A stretch of 64,000 nt of DNA from Microbacterium marinilacus. GTDB lineage: Bacteria > Actinomycetota > Actinomycetes > Actinomycetales > Microbacteriaceae. Made by a program: the position numbers and the translations under genes. The stretch is taken from contig NZ_JAIJZW010000015.1 in NCBI RefSeq assembly GCF_019753765.1, positions 1 through 64,000 on the forward strand. The letters run 5' to 3'. This document shows positions 14,093 through 22,553 of the stretch, piece after piece; within the stretch, counting starts at the first letter, position 1; each line of letters begins with the position of its first letter. A model generated the notes under the pieces. The model saw only the letters and a program-made list of their open reading frames with translations, made no database searches and was not told the origin of the DNA.

Positions 14093-15697
14093 TCACTCGG
14101 ACAGATAGGCGTCGTAGAACGCCGGGTAGGCGGCGGCGTCGAAGTCGATGCCGTGCAGCGAGGTGCTCGTCGCGACCCGGAAGGACAGCACGTAGACCGG
14201 GATCGAGTACGCCTCGTCGATCACCGCGTGCTGGATCTCGCCGTAGAGCGCGTCGCGCTCGGCGCCGGGCGGGAGCTGCTCGGCCTGCGCGAGCTGGTCG
14301 TCGAGCGCGTCGATCTTCGCCATGCCGAAGTACGACGCCGAGCTGTAGATCGTGCCGAGGATCACCGGGTCGACGGCGACGAAGCTCGTGGTCACGATAT
14401 CGTAGTCGCCCGCCGCATAGACCTCGGCGACCTGAGCCGTGGTGTTGATCTCCAGCTCGACGCCGATCTCCGCGAGGTTCTGACGCAGGAACTCCGTCAG
14501 CTCGGTGCGGCTGTCGTAGCTCGGCGAGCCGAGCAAGGCGGACAGGCTCAGTCGCTGACCGTCCTTCTCGCGGATCCCGTCGTCGCCGGGGATCCACCCC
14601 GCCTCGGTCAGGTCGGCCGCCGCCTGCTCGGGGTCGTAGGCGACCGGCTCGACCGTCTCGTCGTACCCCGCCGTGGTCGGCGACAGCGGCGACGTCGCGC
14701 GCTCGTAGGTGCCGAAGTACGTCGCCAGCAGCGCCGAGTCGATGTCGAGCCCCGCGGTGATCGCGCGGCGGACGGCCGCGTCCGCCAGCAGCGGGCGGGT
14801 CGTGTTGAAGAAGTACTGGAACGTCGCTCCCGACTGCTTCTGGTCGTGGTACGCGAGGGTGTCGTCCTCCTCGACCCCGGCGACCTCCTGGGCGGGGACG
14901 TCGCCGATCGCCTGCACGTCGCCGTTGCGGAGCGAGCCGAGGCGCACGGTCGCGTCGGTGATGACCTGGAACCTCAGCTCGTCGAGATAGGCGGCGCCGT
15001 CGTGCCCGGCGCTCTCGGGCGCCCAGTCGTAGTCGTCGTTGCGCTCGAGCACCAGCTCGCTGTCGGCGGCGTAGGAGACGAAGCGGAACGGCCCGGTGCC
15101 GACGGGCTGCGTGCCGAACCCCTCGATGCCGGACTCCTCGGCCGCCGTCGGCGAGACGATCCCGAGGAACGGGGTGGAGAGGTTCGCGAGCAGTGGCGTG
15201 TACGGCGCCGACAGCGTCACCACAGCCGTCGTCGCGTCGGGCGCCTCGCACGACTCGTACGGGCCGATCAGCGAGATGGCGTACAGCGACGCGGTCTCCG
15301 GCGCGACGATCCGGTCGAGGTTGTAGCAGACGGCCTCGGCGTCGAACGCGGTGCCGTCGTGGAACGAGACGTCGTCTCGCAGCGTGAAGGTGTAGGCGAG
15401 CCCGTCGTCGCTCACCTCCCAGGCCGAGGCGAGCCAGGGCACGATCTCGCCATCGGCGTCGAGGTCGACGAGCGAGTCGAAGACCTGGCGGATGGCGCGC
15501 GCATCGGGCGCCGATGCCGTGATGTTGGGGTCGAAGCTGCCGAACGTGGTCGAGACCGCGAACGTGGCGCTGCCGCCGCTCGCGGGCGTCGCGGAGGCGG
15601 CGTCGCCCGGCGCTTCGCCGCCGGCGCATCCTGCCAGTGCCGTCCCGGCGGCGGTCAGCATCGCGGCTGCCGCCAGGCGTCGTCGTGAGGTGGACAT
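14093..15697 (-). CDS. Peptide-type ABC importer substrate-binding lipoprotein (SBP family 5)
   Basis: This 534-aa lipoprotein has a signal peptide ending in a lipobox LAGC (Cys about 24). An SBP_bac_5 fold follows: FDSLVDLDADGEIVPWLASAWEV, LRDDVSFHDGTAFDAEAV, PVGTGPFRFV and a C-terminal IPVYVLSFRVAT. It captures a peptide or similar solute outside the membrane and delivers it to the DppBC-like permeases downstream. AAGGAGAG precedes the ATG at 15697. It is the first gene of the operon, 238 bp from the divergent Lrp-like regulator. Confidence 0.92.
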   Translation of the reverse strand: MSTSRRRLAAAAMLTAAGTALAGCAGGEAPGDAASATPASGGSATFAVSTTFGSFDPNITASAPDARAIRQVFDSLVDLDADGEIVPWLASAWEVSDDGLAYTFTLRDDVSFHDGTAFDAEAVCYNLDRIVAPETASLYAISLIGPYESCEAPDATTAVVTLSAPYTPLLANLSTPFLGIVSPTAAEESGIEGFGTQPVGTGPFRFVSYAADSELVLERNDDYDWAPESAGHDGAAYLDELRFQVITDATVRLGSLRNGDVQAIGDVPAQEVAGVEEDDTLAYHDQKQSGATFQYFFNTTRPLLADAAVRRAITAGLDIDSALLATYFGTYERATSPLSPTTAGYDETVEPVAYDPEQAAADLTEAGWIPGDDGIREKDGQRLSLSALLGSPSYDSRTELTEFLRQNLAEIGVELEINTTAQVAEVYAAGDYDIVTTSFVAVDPVILGTIYSSASYFGMAKIDALDDQLAQAEQLPPGAERDALYGEIQHAVIDEAYSIPVYVLSFRVATSTSLHGIDFDAAAYPAFYDAYLSE

Positions 15698-15853
15698 GAC
15701 TCTCCTTGGGTCGTGGCCGTCCGGCCGGCCGGTGGGGAGGCCGGTCGCAGCGAGCGGGGACTCGGTGCGGATGCGGGCGGCGGGAGAACGATGGGGTGGG
15801 GAGTTCCCAGAATCAGCGTCGGGGTGGGATCCGGTGGAATAATCGGCGCGAAG

Positions 15854-15888
15854 TGCACGAGAAGGCGCCCTACGGCTTCTCACGTGCA
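15854..15888. promoter_or_regulatory. Candidate operator: interrupted inverted repeat in the divergent spacer
   Basis: TGCACGAGAAG (15854-15864) and CTTCTCACGTGCA (15876-15888) form an inverted repeat with a 2-nt bulge and an 11-nt spacer. It lies between the binding-protein gene and the divergent AsnC-type regulator, the normal place for autoregulated Lrp-family binding. Function is inferred from position and symmetry only. Confidence 0.4.
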
Positions 15889-15935
15889 TGATCCGAACCC
15901 GTGCCATGACGGACGGGCGAAGCCGGGAGGCCCGC

Positions 15936-16982
15936 ATGATCCTCGACGAACTCGACTTCCAGCTCGTCAACGCGCTGCAGATCGCGCCGCGGGCACCGTG
16001 GGCGACGCTCGCGCCCGCCCTGCGCACCGACGCGTCGACGCTGTCGCGACGCTGGGCGCGGCTGACGGAGGCGGGCATCGCGTGGACGACGTGCTACGTG
16101 CTGCCGCAGCGGATGCAGGCGTACTCCGCCCTGGGCGAGCGGCTCCGCTCGAGCTACGCCTCCATCGAGATCCGCTGCGAGGCGGGGCGACGGGCAGAGG
16201 TCATCGACGCCCTCGCCCGCAAGCCCGAGGTGATCAACATCGAGTGCACCTCGGGTTCCCGCGACCTCTCGCTCAACGTGGCGTCGGCCGCACCGGGCGA
16301 GATCGACGACTACGTGGACACGCAGATCGCCCCGCTTCCCGGCGTCATCTCCACCAACACGCGGTTCGTGCGCATCATGTACCGCGAGGGCTCCGAGTAC
16401 GACCTGAACGCGCTCCGACCCGCCCAGCGCGTCGGCGTCGACGAGATCCGGCGCACCGAGTCGTCCGTCGTCGAGAGCGCCGAGCCGTCCTCGCTGAACG
16501 CGAGCGTCATCGCCGCGCTGCAGCCGGACGTCCGCCGGCCTGCCAGCGAGGTCGCGGACATCGTCGGCATCTCGGTCCCGCTCGCCCGGCGCGCGATCAG
16601 CCGGCTGATGCACTCCGACTGGGTGCGGATGCGGGCCGACTTCGCCCACGAGGTCGTCGGCTGGAACGCCTCGGTGAACCTCTGGGTCACCGTGCCGCAG
16701 GATGCGCTCGAGCGTCTCGCGACCGGACTCGCGCTGCTGCCGAGCGTGCGCCTGTGCGCATCGACGATCGGTCCCGCCAACCTCGTGACCTCGCTGTGGC
16801 TGCGCGAGCTCGAGGAGCTCGACGAGATCGAGCTGCACATCCGCCGCCTCGCCCCGGAGGCGCGCGTCGTCGACCGGTGGATGGTGACGCGCGTCGTCAA
16901 GCGCATGGGCACCCTGTTCGACGACGCCGGCCGGCGCCGGGGCTACGTCCCGGTGCCCCTGCCGAGCATCGGCACGAGCTGA
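15936..16982 (+). CDS. Lrp/AsnC-family transcriptional regulator, double-length
   Basis: This 348-aa protein is about twice the usual Lrp length. An N-terminal HTH (LDELDFQLVNALQIAPRAPW, then TLSRRWARLTEAGI) is followed by an AsnC ligand-like segment. A second HTH-like region (RRPASEVADIVGISVPLARR, about residues 200-225) and a second ligand-binding-like half complete it. The ATG at 15936 is preferred over 15888 and 15906 because GGGAGG lies 5 nt upstream. It is divergent from the peptide importer operon and likely controls it in response to an imported amino acid or peptide product. Confidence 0.8.
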   Translation: MILDELDFQLVNALQIAPRAPWATLAPALRTDASTLSRRWARLTEAGIAWTTCYVLPQRMQAYSALGERLRSSYASIEIRCEAGRRAEVIDALARKPEVINIECTSGSRDLSLNVASAAPGEIDDYVDTQIAPLPGVISTNTRFVRIMYREGSEYDLNALRPAQRVGVDEIRRTESSVVESAEPSSLNASVIAALQPDVRRPASEVADIVGISVPLARRAISRLMHSDWVRMRADFAHEVVGWNASVNLWVTVPQDALERLATGLALLPSVRLCASTIGPANLVTSLWLRELEELDEIELHIRRLAPEARVVDRWMVTRVVKRMGTLFDDAGRRRGYVPVPLPSIGTS

Positions 16983-17110
16983 GACCCCGCCCGCGGGTCC
17001 ATGCCGGGCGGCCGCTTTGTGTCCCCCGGGACCATAGGGCCCCCGCGGCGCGCGTGCCACGCTCGACGCCGAGCGGTCGTCATCGGCGACGCCCGCCTGA
17101 TGGGAGCACA

Positions 17111-18451
17111 ATGAGCACCACCCGCCGCGAGGCCCGGCCGACCGGGACTCCCCCGACCGGGACGCCCCCGACGCAGCTGCGGACGATCGTCGCCTCGAGC
17201 GTCGTCGGCACCACCGTCGAGTGGTTCGACTTCTTCGCGTACTCGACCGCGGCGGCCCTCGTCCTCAACGCCCTGTTCTTCCCGGAGTACGACCCGCTCG
17301 TCGGCACCATCCTGGCCTTCGGCGGCATCGCGGTCGGATACTTCGGACGTCCGCTCGGCTCGATCGTGTTCGGCCACTTCGGCGATCGCATCGGCCGCAA
17401 GGGGGTGCTCGTGGTGTCGCTGGTCACGATGGGCGCCGCCACGTTCGCCATCGGCCTGCTGCCCACCTACGACGCGATCGGCGCCGCCGCGCCGCTGATC
17501 CTGATGGCGCTGCGCTTCGTCCAGGGCTTCGCGCTCGGCGGCGAGTGGGGCGGCGCCGTCCTCCTCGTCGTGGAGCACGCGCCCGAGGGGCGCAAGGCGT
17601 TCCTCGGCAGCTTTCCCCAGGTCGGGCTCGCGCTCGGACTGACGCTGTCGACGCTGGTGTTCCTGCCGCTGGTCGCCCTGCCGGGCGAGGCGTTCGAGAG
17701 CTGGGGATGGCGCCTGCCGTTCCTCGTAAGCGCCGTGCTCGTGCTGGTCGGGCTGTTCATCCGGCTGCGGATCTCCGAGACGCCCGAGTTCGAGGCCGTC
17801 CGGCGCGCGGGCGCCGAGGCGCGCGTGCCGCTCTGGGAGACCCTGCGCACCCACACGGCGCAGGTGCTGCTGGCGGCCCTGAGCTTCGCCGTGATCGGCG
17901 CGGTGTTCTACATGCTGTTCACGTTCAGCCTCACCTACGGCACGGAGTTCATCGGGCACGAGCGATCGGAGATGCTGACGATCGCGACCGTCTGCTCGGC
18001 CGTGGCCCTCGTCGGGCTGCCGCTCGCCGGCCGCCTCGCCGACCGGTTCGGCGTCTGGCGCGTGTTCACCGGCGGGACGCTCATCTCGACCGCGCTGGCG
18101 TTCCCCGCCTTCTGGCTCATCGACGGCGGCGGCCTCGCCGCGGCCTACGTCGCCTACCTGGCCACGACGATCGGCTTCTGCGCGACGTACGGCACTCTCG
18201 GCGTGCTCTACGCCCAGGCGTTCGACGTGCGCATCCGCTACACCGGCATGTCCCTCGCCCTCGGCATCGGCACCATCGCGGGCTCGGCGTTCGTCCCCGT
18301 CATCTACCTCGAGCTGCTGTCGACCTTCGGCGGCTCGTGGGCGATCGCGCTGTACATGGTCGTCGCGGGCGTCGTCACCCTCGTGGCGTCGACGCTGCTG
18401 CAGGCGCTGAACCGGCGGCGGCAGCACACGAACGAGGGGGCAGGCGCATGA
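17111..18451 (+). CDS. MFS transporter, metabolite:H+ symporter (MHS) family
   Basis: This 446-aa, 12-segment inner-membrane carrier begins its first helix with VVGTTVEWFDFFAYSTAAAL. It carries the family loop motif FGHFGDRIGRKGVLV after helix 2, and GWRLPFLVSAVLVLVGLFIRLRISETPEF between helices 6 and 7, all typical of the MHS group (ShiA/ProP-like) that imports organic acids with protons. GGGAG precedes the ATG. Its stop overlaps the CoA-transferase start (ATGA), so import is coupled to CoA activation of the substrate. Confidence 0.9.
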   Translation: MSTTRREARPTGTPPTGTPPTQLRTIVASSVVGTTVEWFDFFAYSTAAALVLNALFFPEYDPLVGTILAFGGIAVGYFGRPLGSIVFGHFGDRIGRKGVLVVSLVTMGAATFAIGLLPTYDAIGAAAPLILMALRFVQGFALGGEWGGAVLLVVEHAPEGRKAFLGSFPQVGLALGLTLSTLVFLPLVALPGEAFESWGWRLPFLVSAVLVLVGLFIRLRISETPEFEAVRRAGAEARVPLWETLRTHTAQVLLAALSFAVIGAVFYMLFTFSLTYGTEFIGHERSEMLTIATVCSAVALVGLPLAGRLADRFGVWRVFTGGTLISTALAFPAFWLIDGGGLAAAYVAYLATTIGFCATYGTLGVLYAQAFDVRIRYTGMSLALGIGTIAGSAFVPVIYLELLSTFGGSWAIALYMVVAGVVTLVASTLLQALNRRRQHTNEGAGA

Positions 18452-19713
18452 TCGACGAGCAGACCCGTTCGCTGCTGGCAGGCATCGGCGGCTTCGACCC
18501 CACGCCCGGGGCACTCGCCGGGGTCGTGGTCGTGGACGTCACGCGGGTCGTCGCGGGGCCGTACTGCGCGATGATCCTGGCCGACCTCGGCGCCACCGTC
18601 ATCAAGGTCGAGAACCCCGACGACCCGGACTACACCCGCACGTTCCCGCCGCTGCTGACCGGCGAGGGCTCCGAGCCGCTGAGCGGCTTCTTCGCCCAGT
18701 ACAACCGCAACAAGCTCGGTGTCACCGCGAACCTGCGGACCGCGGAGGGCCGGGAGCTGCTCGAGCGGCTCGTGGCACGCACCGACGTGCTGATCGAGAA
18801 CTTCCGCCCCGGCACCATGGAGCGCCTGGGGGTGGGCCCCGACCGGCTGCGGGAGGCGAACCCGCGCCTCGTCTACGCCGCACTGAGCGGGTACGGGCAG
18901 CACGGCCCGTACCGCGGCCGGCCCGCCTACGACAACAGCGCCCAGGCCACCGGGGGGCTGTGGTCGATGAACGGCCCCGCCGGCGGGCCCCCCACGCGGG
19001 TAGGCACGATCATCGGCGATCTCGCCGCGAGCCTGTACGGCGCGATCGGAGTGCTCGCGGCGCTGCGGCATGCCGAGCGGACGGGCGAGGGGCAGCTGGT
19101 GGACATCTCCCAGCAGGACTCGGTGGTCACGCTGACCGAGAACGCCGTCGTGGCGTACACCACCGAGGGCACGGTGCCGGAGCCCCTCGGCAACGCCCAC
19201 CCGTTCGTCCGCCCCTACGAGCTGTTCCCGTGCCGCGACGGACACGTCTTCTTCGGGGGCTACACGGACAAGTTCTGGCGCATCTCGTGCGAGGTCTTCG
19301 GCGGCGAGGGCACCGCGGACGCGCACGCCGACCTGAGCGACATGGCCACGCGCTTCGACCCCGACGTGTACCGCGATCGGGTGCGCCCGATGGTCGAGGG
19401 CTGGTTCCGCGACCGCACGAAGGCCGAGCTCGAGGCCCTCGCGGGCGACCTGGTGCCGCTCAGCGCGGTGAAGGACATCGGCGAGGTCGTCGACGATCCG
19501 CAGATCGCCGCGCGGGACATGATCGTCGAGACCGAGTACGACGGCTACGGCGCGCTGCGCACGTTCGGCTCGCCCGTCAAGCTCGACGTCACGCCGCCCC
19601 GCACCCGCGGACGGGCCCCCGCGACCGGGGCGCACACTGCGGAGGTGCTCGCCGACGTGCTCGGGTACTCGGCCGCCGAGATCGACGCGATGCGTCAGGC
19701 GGGGGCGATCTGA
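18448..19713 (+). CDS. CaiB/BaiF-family (class III) CoA-transferase
   Basis: This 421-aa enzyme moves CoA between organic acids. Family motifs are visible: VVVDVTRVVAGPYCAMILADLGATVIKVE, LIENFRPGTMERLGVG, YAALSGYGQHGP, and VGTIIGDLAASLYGAIG with the Asp that forms the acyl intermediate in the family. It is closely similar to the gene at 26985, sharing LRHAERTGEGQLVD and FFGGYTDK. It is translationally coupled to the symporter upstream and the enoyl-CoA hydratase downstream. The acid it activates is unknown; a branched dicarboxylate fits the region. Confidence 0.88.
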   Translation: MIDEQTRSLLAGIGGFDPTPGALAGVVVVDVTRVVAGPYCAMILADLGATVIKVENPDDPDYTRTFPPLLTGEGSEPLSGFFAQYNRNKLGVTANLRTAEGRELLERLVARTDVLIENFRPGTMERLGVGPDRLREANPRLVYAALSGYGQHGPYRGRPAYDNSAQATGGLWSMNGPAGGPPTRVGTIIGDLAASLYGAIGVLAALRHAERTGEGQLVDISQQDSVVTLTENAVVAYTTEGTVPEPLGNAHPFVRPYELFPCRDGHVFFGGYTDKFWRISCEVFGGEGTADAHADLSDMATRFDPDVYRDRVRPMVEGWFRDRTKAELEALAGDLVPLSAVKDIGEVVDDPQIAARDMIVETEYDGYGALRTFGSPVKLDVTPPRTRGRAPATGAHTAEVLADVLGYSAAEIDAMRQAGAI

Positions 19714-20489
19714 TGGGCATCCGCCTGGAGCGCTCCGACGGCGTCGCGACGATCACGATCGACCGGCCGGACAAGCTCAACGCGCTCACGCTCGCCATGT
19801 ACGACGAGCTCGGCGCGGCGTTCGCCGAGGTGCGCGACGACCCGTCGATCGGCGTGGCGGTGCTGACGGGCGCCGGGGACCGCGCCTTCTGCGTGGGCGC
19901 CGACCTCGGCGAGTCGATCCCCGCCCTCGCCTCCGGCCGCTTCGACATCGGCGAGTGGGACGCGGCCCACCAGAAGCACTCCCGGCTCGACAAGCCCGTG
20001 ATCGCGGCCGTGAACGGGCTCTGCCTGGGCGGCGGCTTCGAGATCGTGCTGTCCACCGACCTGCGGATCGCCGCGGCGAGCGCGCAGTTCGCCCTGCCCG
20101 AGACCGGGATCGGCGTGGTGCCGGCCGGGGGCACGCTCGCCCGCCTCGTGCGGCAGATCCCCTACGCCTTCGCGATGGACCTGATGCTCCGCGGCTCGCG
20201 CATCGACGCCGCCACCGCGCAGCGGTACGGCATCGTCAACGAGGTGGTGCCGGACGGCGAGCTGGCGGAGGCCGCCGAGCGGCTGGCCCGCGAGCTCCTG
20301 ACCCGCAGCCGGACCGCCGTGGCGACCGTCAAGCGCGCGGTGCGCGAACTGTCGGACCTGCCGCTGGACGAGGCGTTCCGACGGGAGGCTCTGCTCGGCC
20401 AGGAGGCGTTCACCAGCGACGACGCCCGCGAGGGCCTCGCGGCGTTCGCGGCACGACGGCCCGCCCGGTTCCCGTCGCACGGCTCGTAG
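19713..20489 (+). CDS. Enoyl-CoA hydratase/isomerase (crotonase family)
   Basis: This 258-aa crotonase-fold enzyme has ITIDRPDKLNALTLAMYDEL, the oxyanion region AFCVGADLGE, and VNGLCLGGGFEIVLSTDLRIAAASAQFALPE. The two catalytic Glu positions in hydratases fall in GGGFE and LPETGIGV, and both are present. Length is standard. The ATG shares one base with the CoA-transferase stop (TGATG). Hydration of an enoyl-CoA such as 3-methylglutaconyl-CoA, which gives HMG-CoA, would suit the HMG-CoA lyase nearby, but this is inference. Confidence 0.88.
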   Translation: MGIRLERSDGVATITIDRPDKLNALTLAMYDELGAAFAEVRDDPSIGVAVLTGAGDRAFCVGADLGESIPALASGRFDIGEWDAAHQKHSRLDKPVIAAVNGLCLGGGFEIVLSTDLRIAAASAQFALPETGIGVVPAGGTLARLVRQIPYAFAMDLMLRGSRIDAATAQRYGIVNEVVPDGELAEAAERLARELLTRSRTAVATVKRAVRELSDLPLDEAFRREALLGQEAFTSDDAREGLAAFAARRPARFPSHGS

Positions 20490-20522
20490 ACTCCAGGCAG
20501 CTCCCGGCCGTGCACCACGCGA

Positions 20523-20544
20523 TGCGCCCGGCCGACCGGGCGCA
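20523..20544 (+). terminator. GC-rich hairpin after the hydratase gene
   Basis: TGCGCCCGG (20523-20531) and CCGGGCGCA (20536-20544) form a perfect 9-bp stem with a CCGA loop. It lies 34 nt after the hydratase stop and 19 nt before the regulator start. There is no T-run, as is usual in high-GC actinobacteria. It may end the upstream operon partially. Confidence 0.5.
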
Positions 20545-20562
20545 CGACCGATGGAGGTCCCC

Positions 20563-22524
20563 ATGACGCAGGCGTCCGCTCTCCCCCTGTCGCCGCACCC
20601 CGCCGGCGCGCTCGCGCGAGACCTGCTGGCCGCGGCCCGGGCAGCCCCCGGCGCGGCGACCGACAGCCTGCGCGCGCGGCTGGACGACACGGGCGTCGAC
20701 CGGGAGACGACCGACGCCGTCATCGCCGCCGTCCAGGAGTCCCGCCTCCACACCGCCCACCTGCGCCAGCGGGCCGTGGAGCTCGAGGCGCTGTTCTCGA
20801 CGGCGCGCGACCTGGTGCGGCTGCAGGACGTCGACGCCGTGCTGCGCCGTCTCGTCGAGCGTGCCCACGAGCTCATGGGCACGGACGTCACCTATCTCTC
20901 CGAGCGGGAGCCGGAGACGAGCGCCCTGCGGGTGCGCCATTCTGCCGGCACCGTCACCCCGGAGTTCCGCGACCTGCTCGTCCCGTCCGGCATCGGGCTC
21001 GCGAGCCGCATCGCCCGGACGCGCGAGCCGACGTGGGTGCCCCGGTACGCCACGATGCAGGAGGCGCCGCATCACGCGTCCATCGACGCCGCTGTCGCCG
21101 GCGAGGGCCTCGTGGCGTTCCTCGGCGTGCCTCTGGCGGTGGGCGACGAGGTGCTGGGCGTGCTGTTCGCGTGCAACCGGTTCGCGCACGACTTCACGCC
21201 GGAGGAGGTGCTGCTGCTGTCGGCGTTCGCCGACCACGCGGCCGCCGTGCTGCACAGCGCGCGCGTCATCGCCGAGCGGGCCGCGGCGACCGACCGGGCG
21301 GAGGACGCCTACCGGCGCCTGGAGGCGCACCTCGCCGCCACCGAGACCGCGAGCGCGATCCACGAGGAGCTGATCGCCGCGGTCATCTCCGGCGGCAGCG
21401 TGGCCGAGCTGGTCACGACCCTGTCGCGGCACCTCGGGCGCCGCGTCTGGGCCCTGTCGGCGGACGGACGTCCGCTGTTCGCGCACGCCGACGACGCCCG
21501 ACGCCTGCCGCCGCGATCGCTCATCGCCGACGCCGCCGCGCGCAGTCAGGCGAGCGGTCACGCCGAGCCGATCGCCGCGTCAGGACGGACGTGGCTGATC
21601 ACCGCCATCATCGGCGCCGACCGGGTGGTCGGCTCGATCCTCGCCGAGTCCGACGGCGCCCTGCCCGACGACCTGCCCGACGACGCGTCGCGGCGCACGC
21701 TCGAGCGCGCCGGGCACGTCGCCGCGCTCGTGTCGTTCCGGCGCGACGCCGTCGACGCACTGCGCGCCGAGCGCCGGGCCGCCCATCTGCTCGACCTGAT
21801 CGACGGTCGCGAGACGGCGCCGGAGGCCGACCCGCAGCTTGCGCTGCCGGCGCCGCTCGCAGCCTGCGCGGTCGTCGACGTGGACGGCGCCGACCTCGCC
21901 CACGCGGTGACGGTCGCGGGCGAGGTCGTGGGGGACGACGGGCTCGTCGCCCGCCGCCGGGACCACGTGGTGGTGGCCTGGGCGGTGCCGGACGCCTTCG
22001 CGCGCACCGAGCGGCTGCGCCACGCCCTCGCCGACCGGCTCGGCGACCCGCACGTCTCCGCGGTCGTCGCGCCCCTGAGCGACTCCGGTCTCGCCTCCGG
22101 GCTGGCGCGCGCCGGGCGCGATCTCGCCTTCCTCCCGTCGCTGGGGCTCCGGGGCACGACCGCTCGGTCGGATGCCTTCGCGCCGTACCACCTGCTGGCG
22201 TCGCAGGACGCGGGCGCCGCCGAGCGGTTCGTCGCCGACCTGATCGGCCCCGTGCTGCGCTGGGACGCGCACCGCGGCACCCGCCTGTTCGAGACGCTGT
22301 GCGCGTTCTTCGACGCCGGCGAGCAGGGCAAGGACGCGGCGGCCCGCCTGCGGGTGCACAAGAACACCCTCCGCCAGCGCCTCGATCGCATCGAGCAGCT
22401 GCTCCCGGGGGCGTGGGAGGACCCCGAGCTGCGCTTCCGCGTCCATGCGGCGGTCAGGCTGGAGCGGCTGCGGCGGGATCTGCGCGCGCCGCACGCGGGT
22501 ACCACCGCCGCCATCGGCGCCTGA
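20563..22524 (+). CDS. GAF-domain PucR-type transcriptional regulator
   Basis: This 653-aa regulator has a coiled-coil-like N-terminal part (LRQRAVELEALFSTARDLVRL) and a GAF sensor at about 75-215, including FLGVPLAVGDEVLGVLFACNRF. A middle region follows, then a C-terminal PucR-type HTH: FFDAGEQGKDAAARLRVHKNTLRQRLDRIEQLL, about 585-620. The ATG at 20563 has GGAGG six nucleotides upstream and is preferred over 20551. It has the same architecture as the regulator at 30649. Both stand next to MHS symporters, so each probably senses a substrate and activates its own cluster. Confidence 0.85.
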   Translation: MTQASALPLSPHPAGALARDLLAAARAAPGAATDSLRARLDDTGVDRETTDAVIAAVQESRLHTAHLRQRAVELEALFSTARDLVRLQDVDAVLRRLVERAHELMGTDVTYLSEREPETSALRVRHSAGTVTPEFRDLLVPSGIGLASRIARTREPTWVPRYATMQEAPHHASIDAAVAGEGLVAFLGVPLAVGDEVLGVLFACNRFAHDFTPEEVLLLSAFADHAAAVLHSARVIAERAAATDRAEDAYRRLEAHLAATETASAIHEELIAAVISGGSVAELVTTLSRHLGRRVWALSADGRPLFAHADDARRLPPRSLIADAAARSQASGHAEPIAASGRTWLITAIIGADRVVGSILAESDGALPDDLPDDASRRTLERAGHVAALVSFRRDAVDALRAERRAAHLLDLIDGRETAPEADPQLALPAPLAACAVVDVDGADLAHAVTVAGEVVGDDGLVARRRDHVVVAWAVPDAFARTERLRHALADRLGDPHVSAVVAPLSDSGLASGLARAGRDLAFLPSLGLRGTTARSDAFAPYHLLASQDAGAAERFVADLIGPVLRWDAHRGTRLFETLCAFFDAGEQGKDAAARLRVHKNTLRQRLDRIEQLLPGAWEDPELRFRVHAAVRLERLRRDLRAPHAGTTAAIGA

Positions 22525-22553
22525 CGCACGCCGCCGCGGGCGGGCCCCGGCTG

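Noticed and set aside
17221-18447. Long upstream extension of the CoA-transferase frame
   Set aside because: It overlaps the symporter gene in another frame and has Arg-rich shadow composition. The ATG at 18448 overlapping the symporter stop is the real start.
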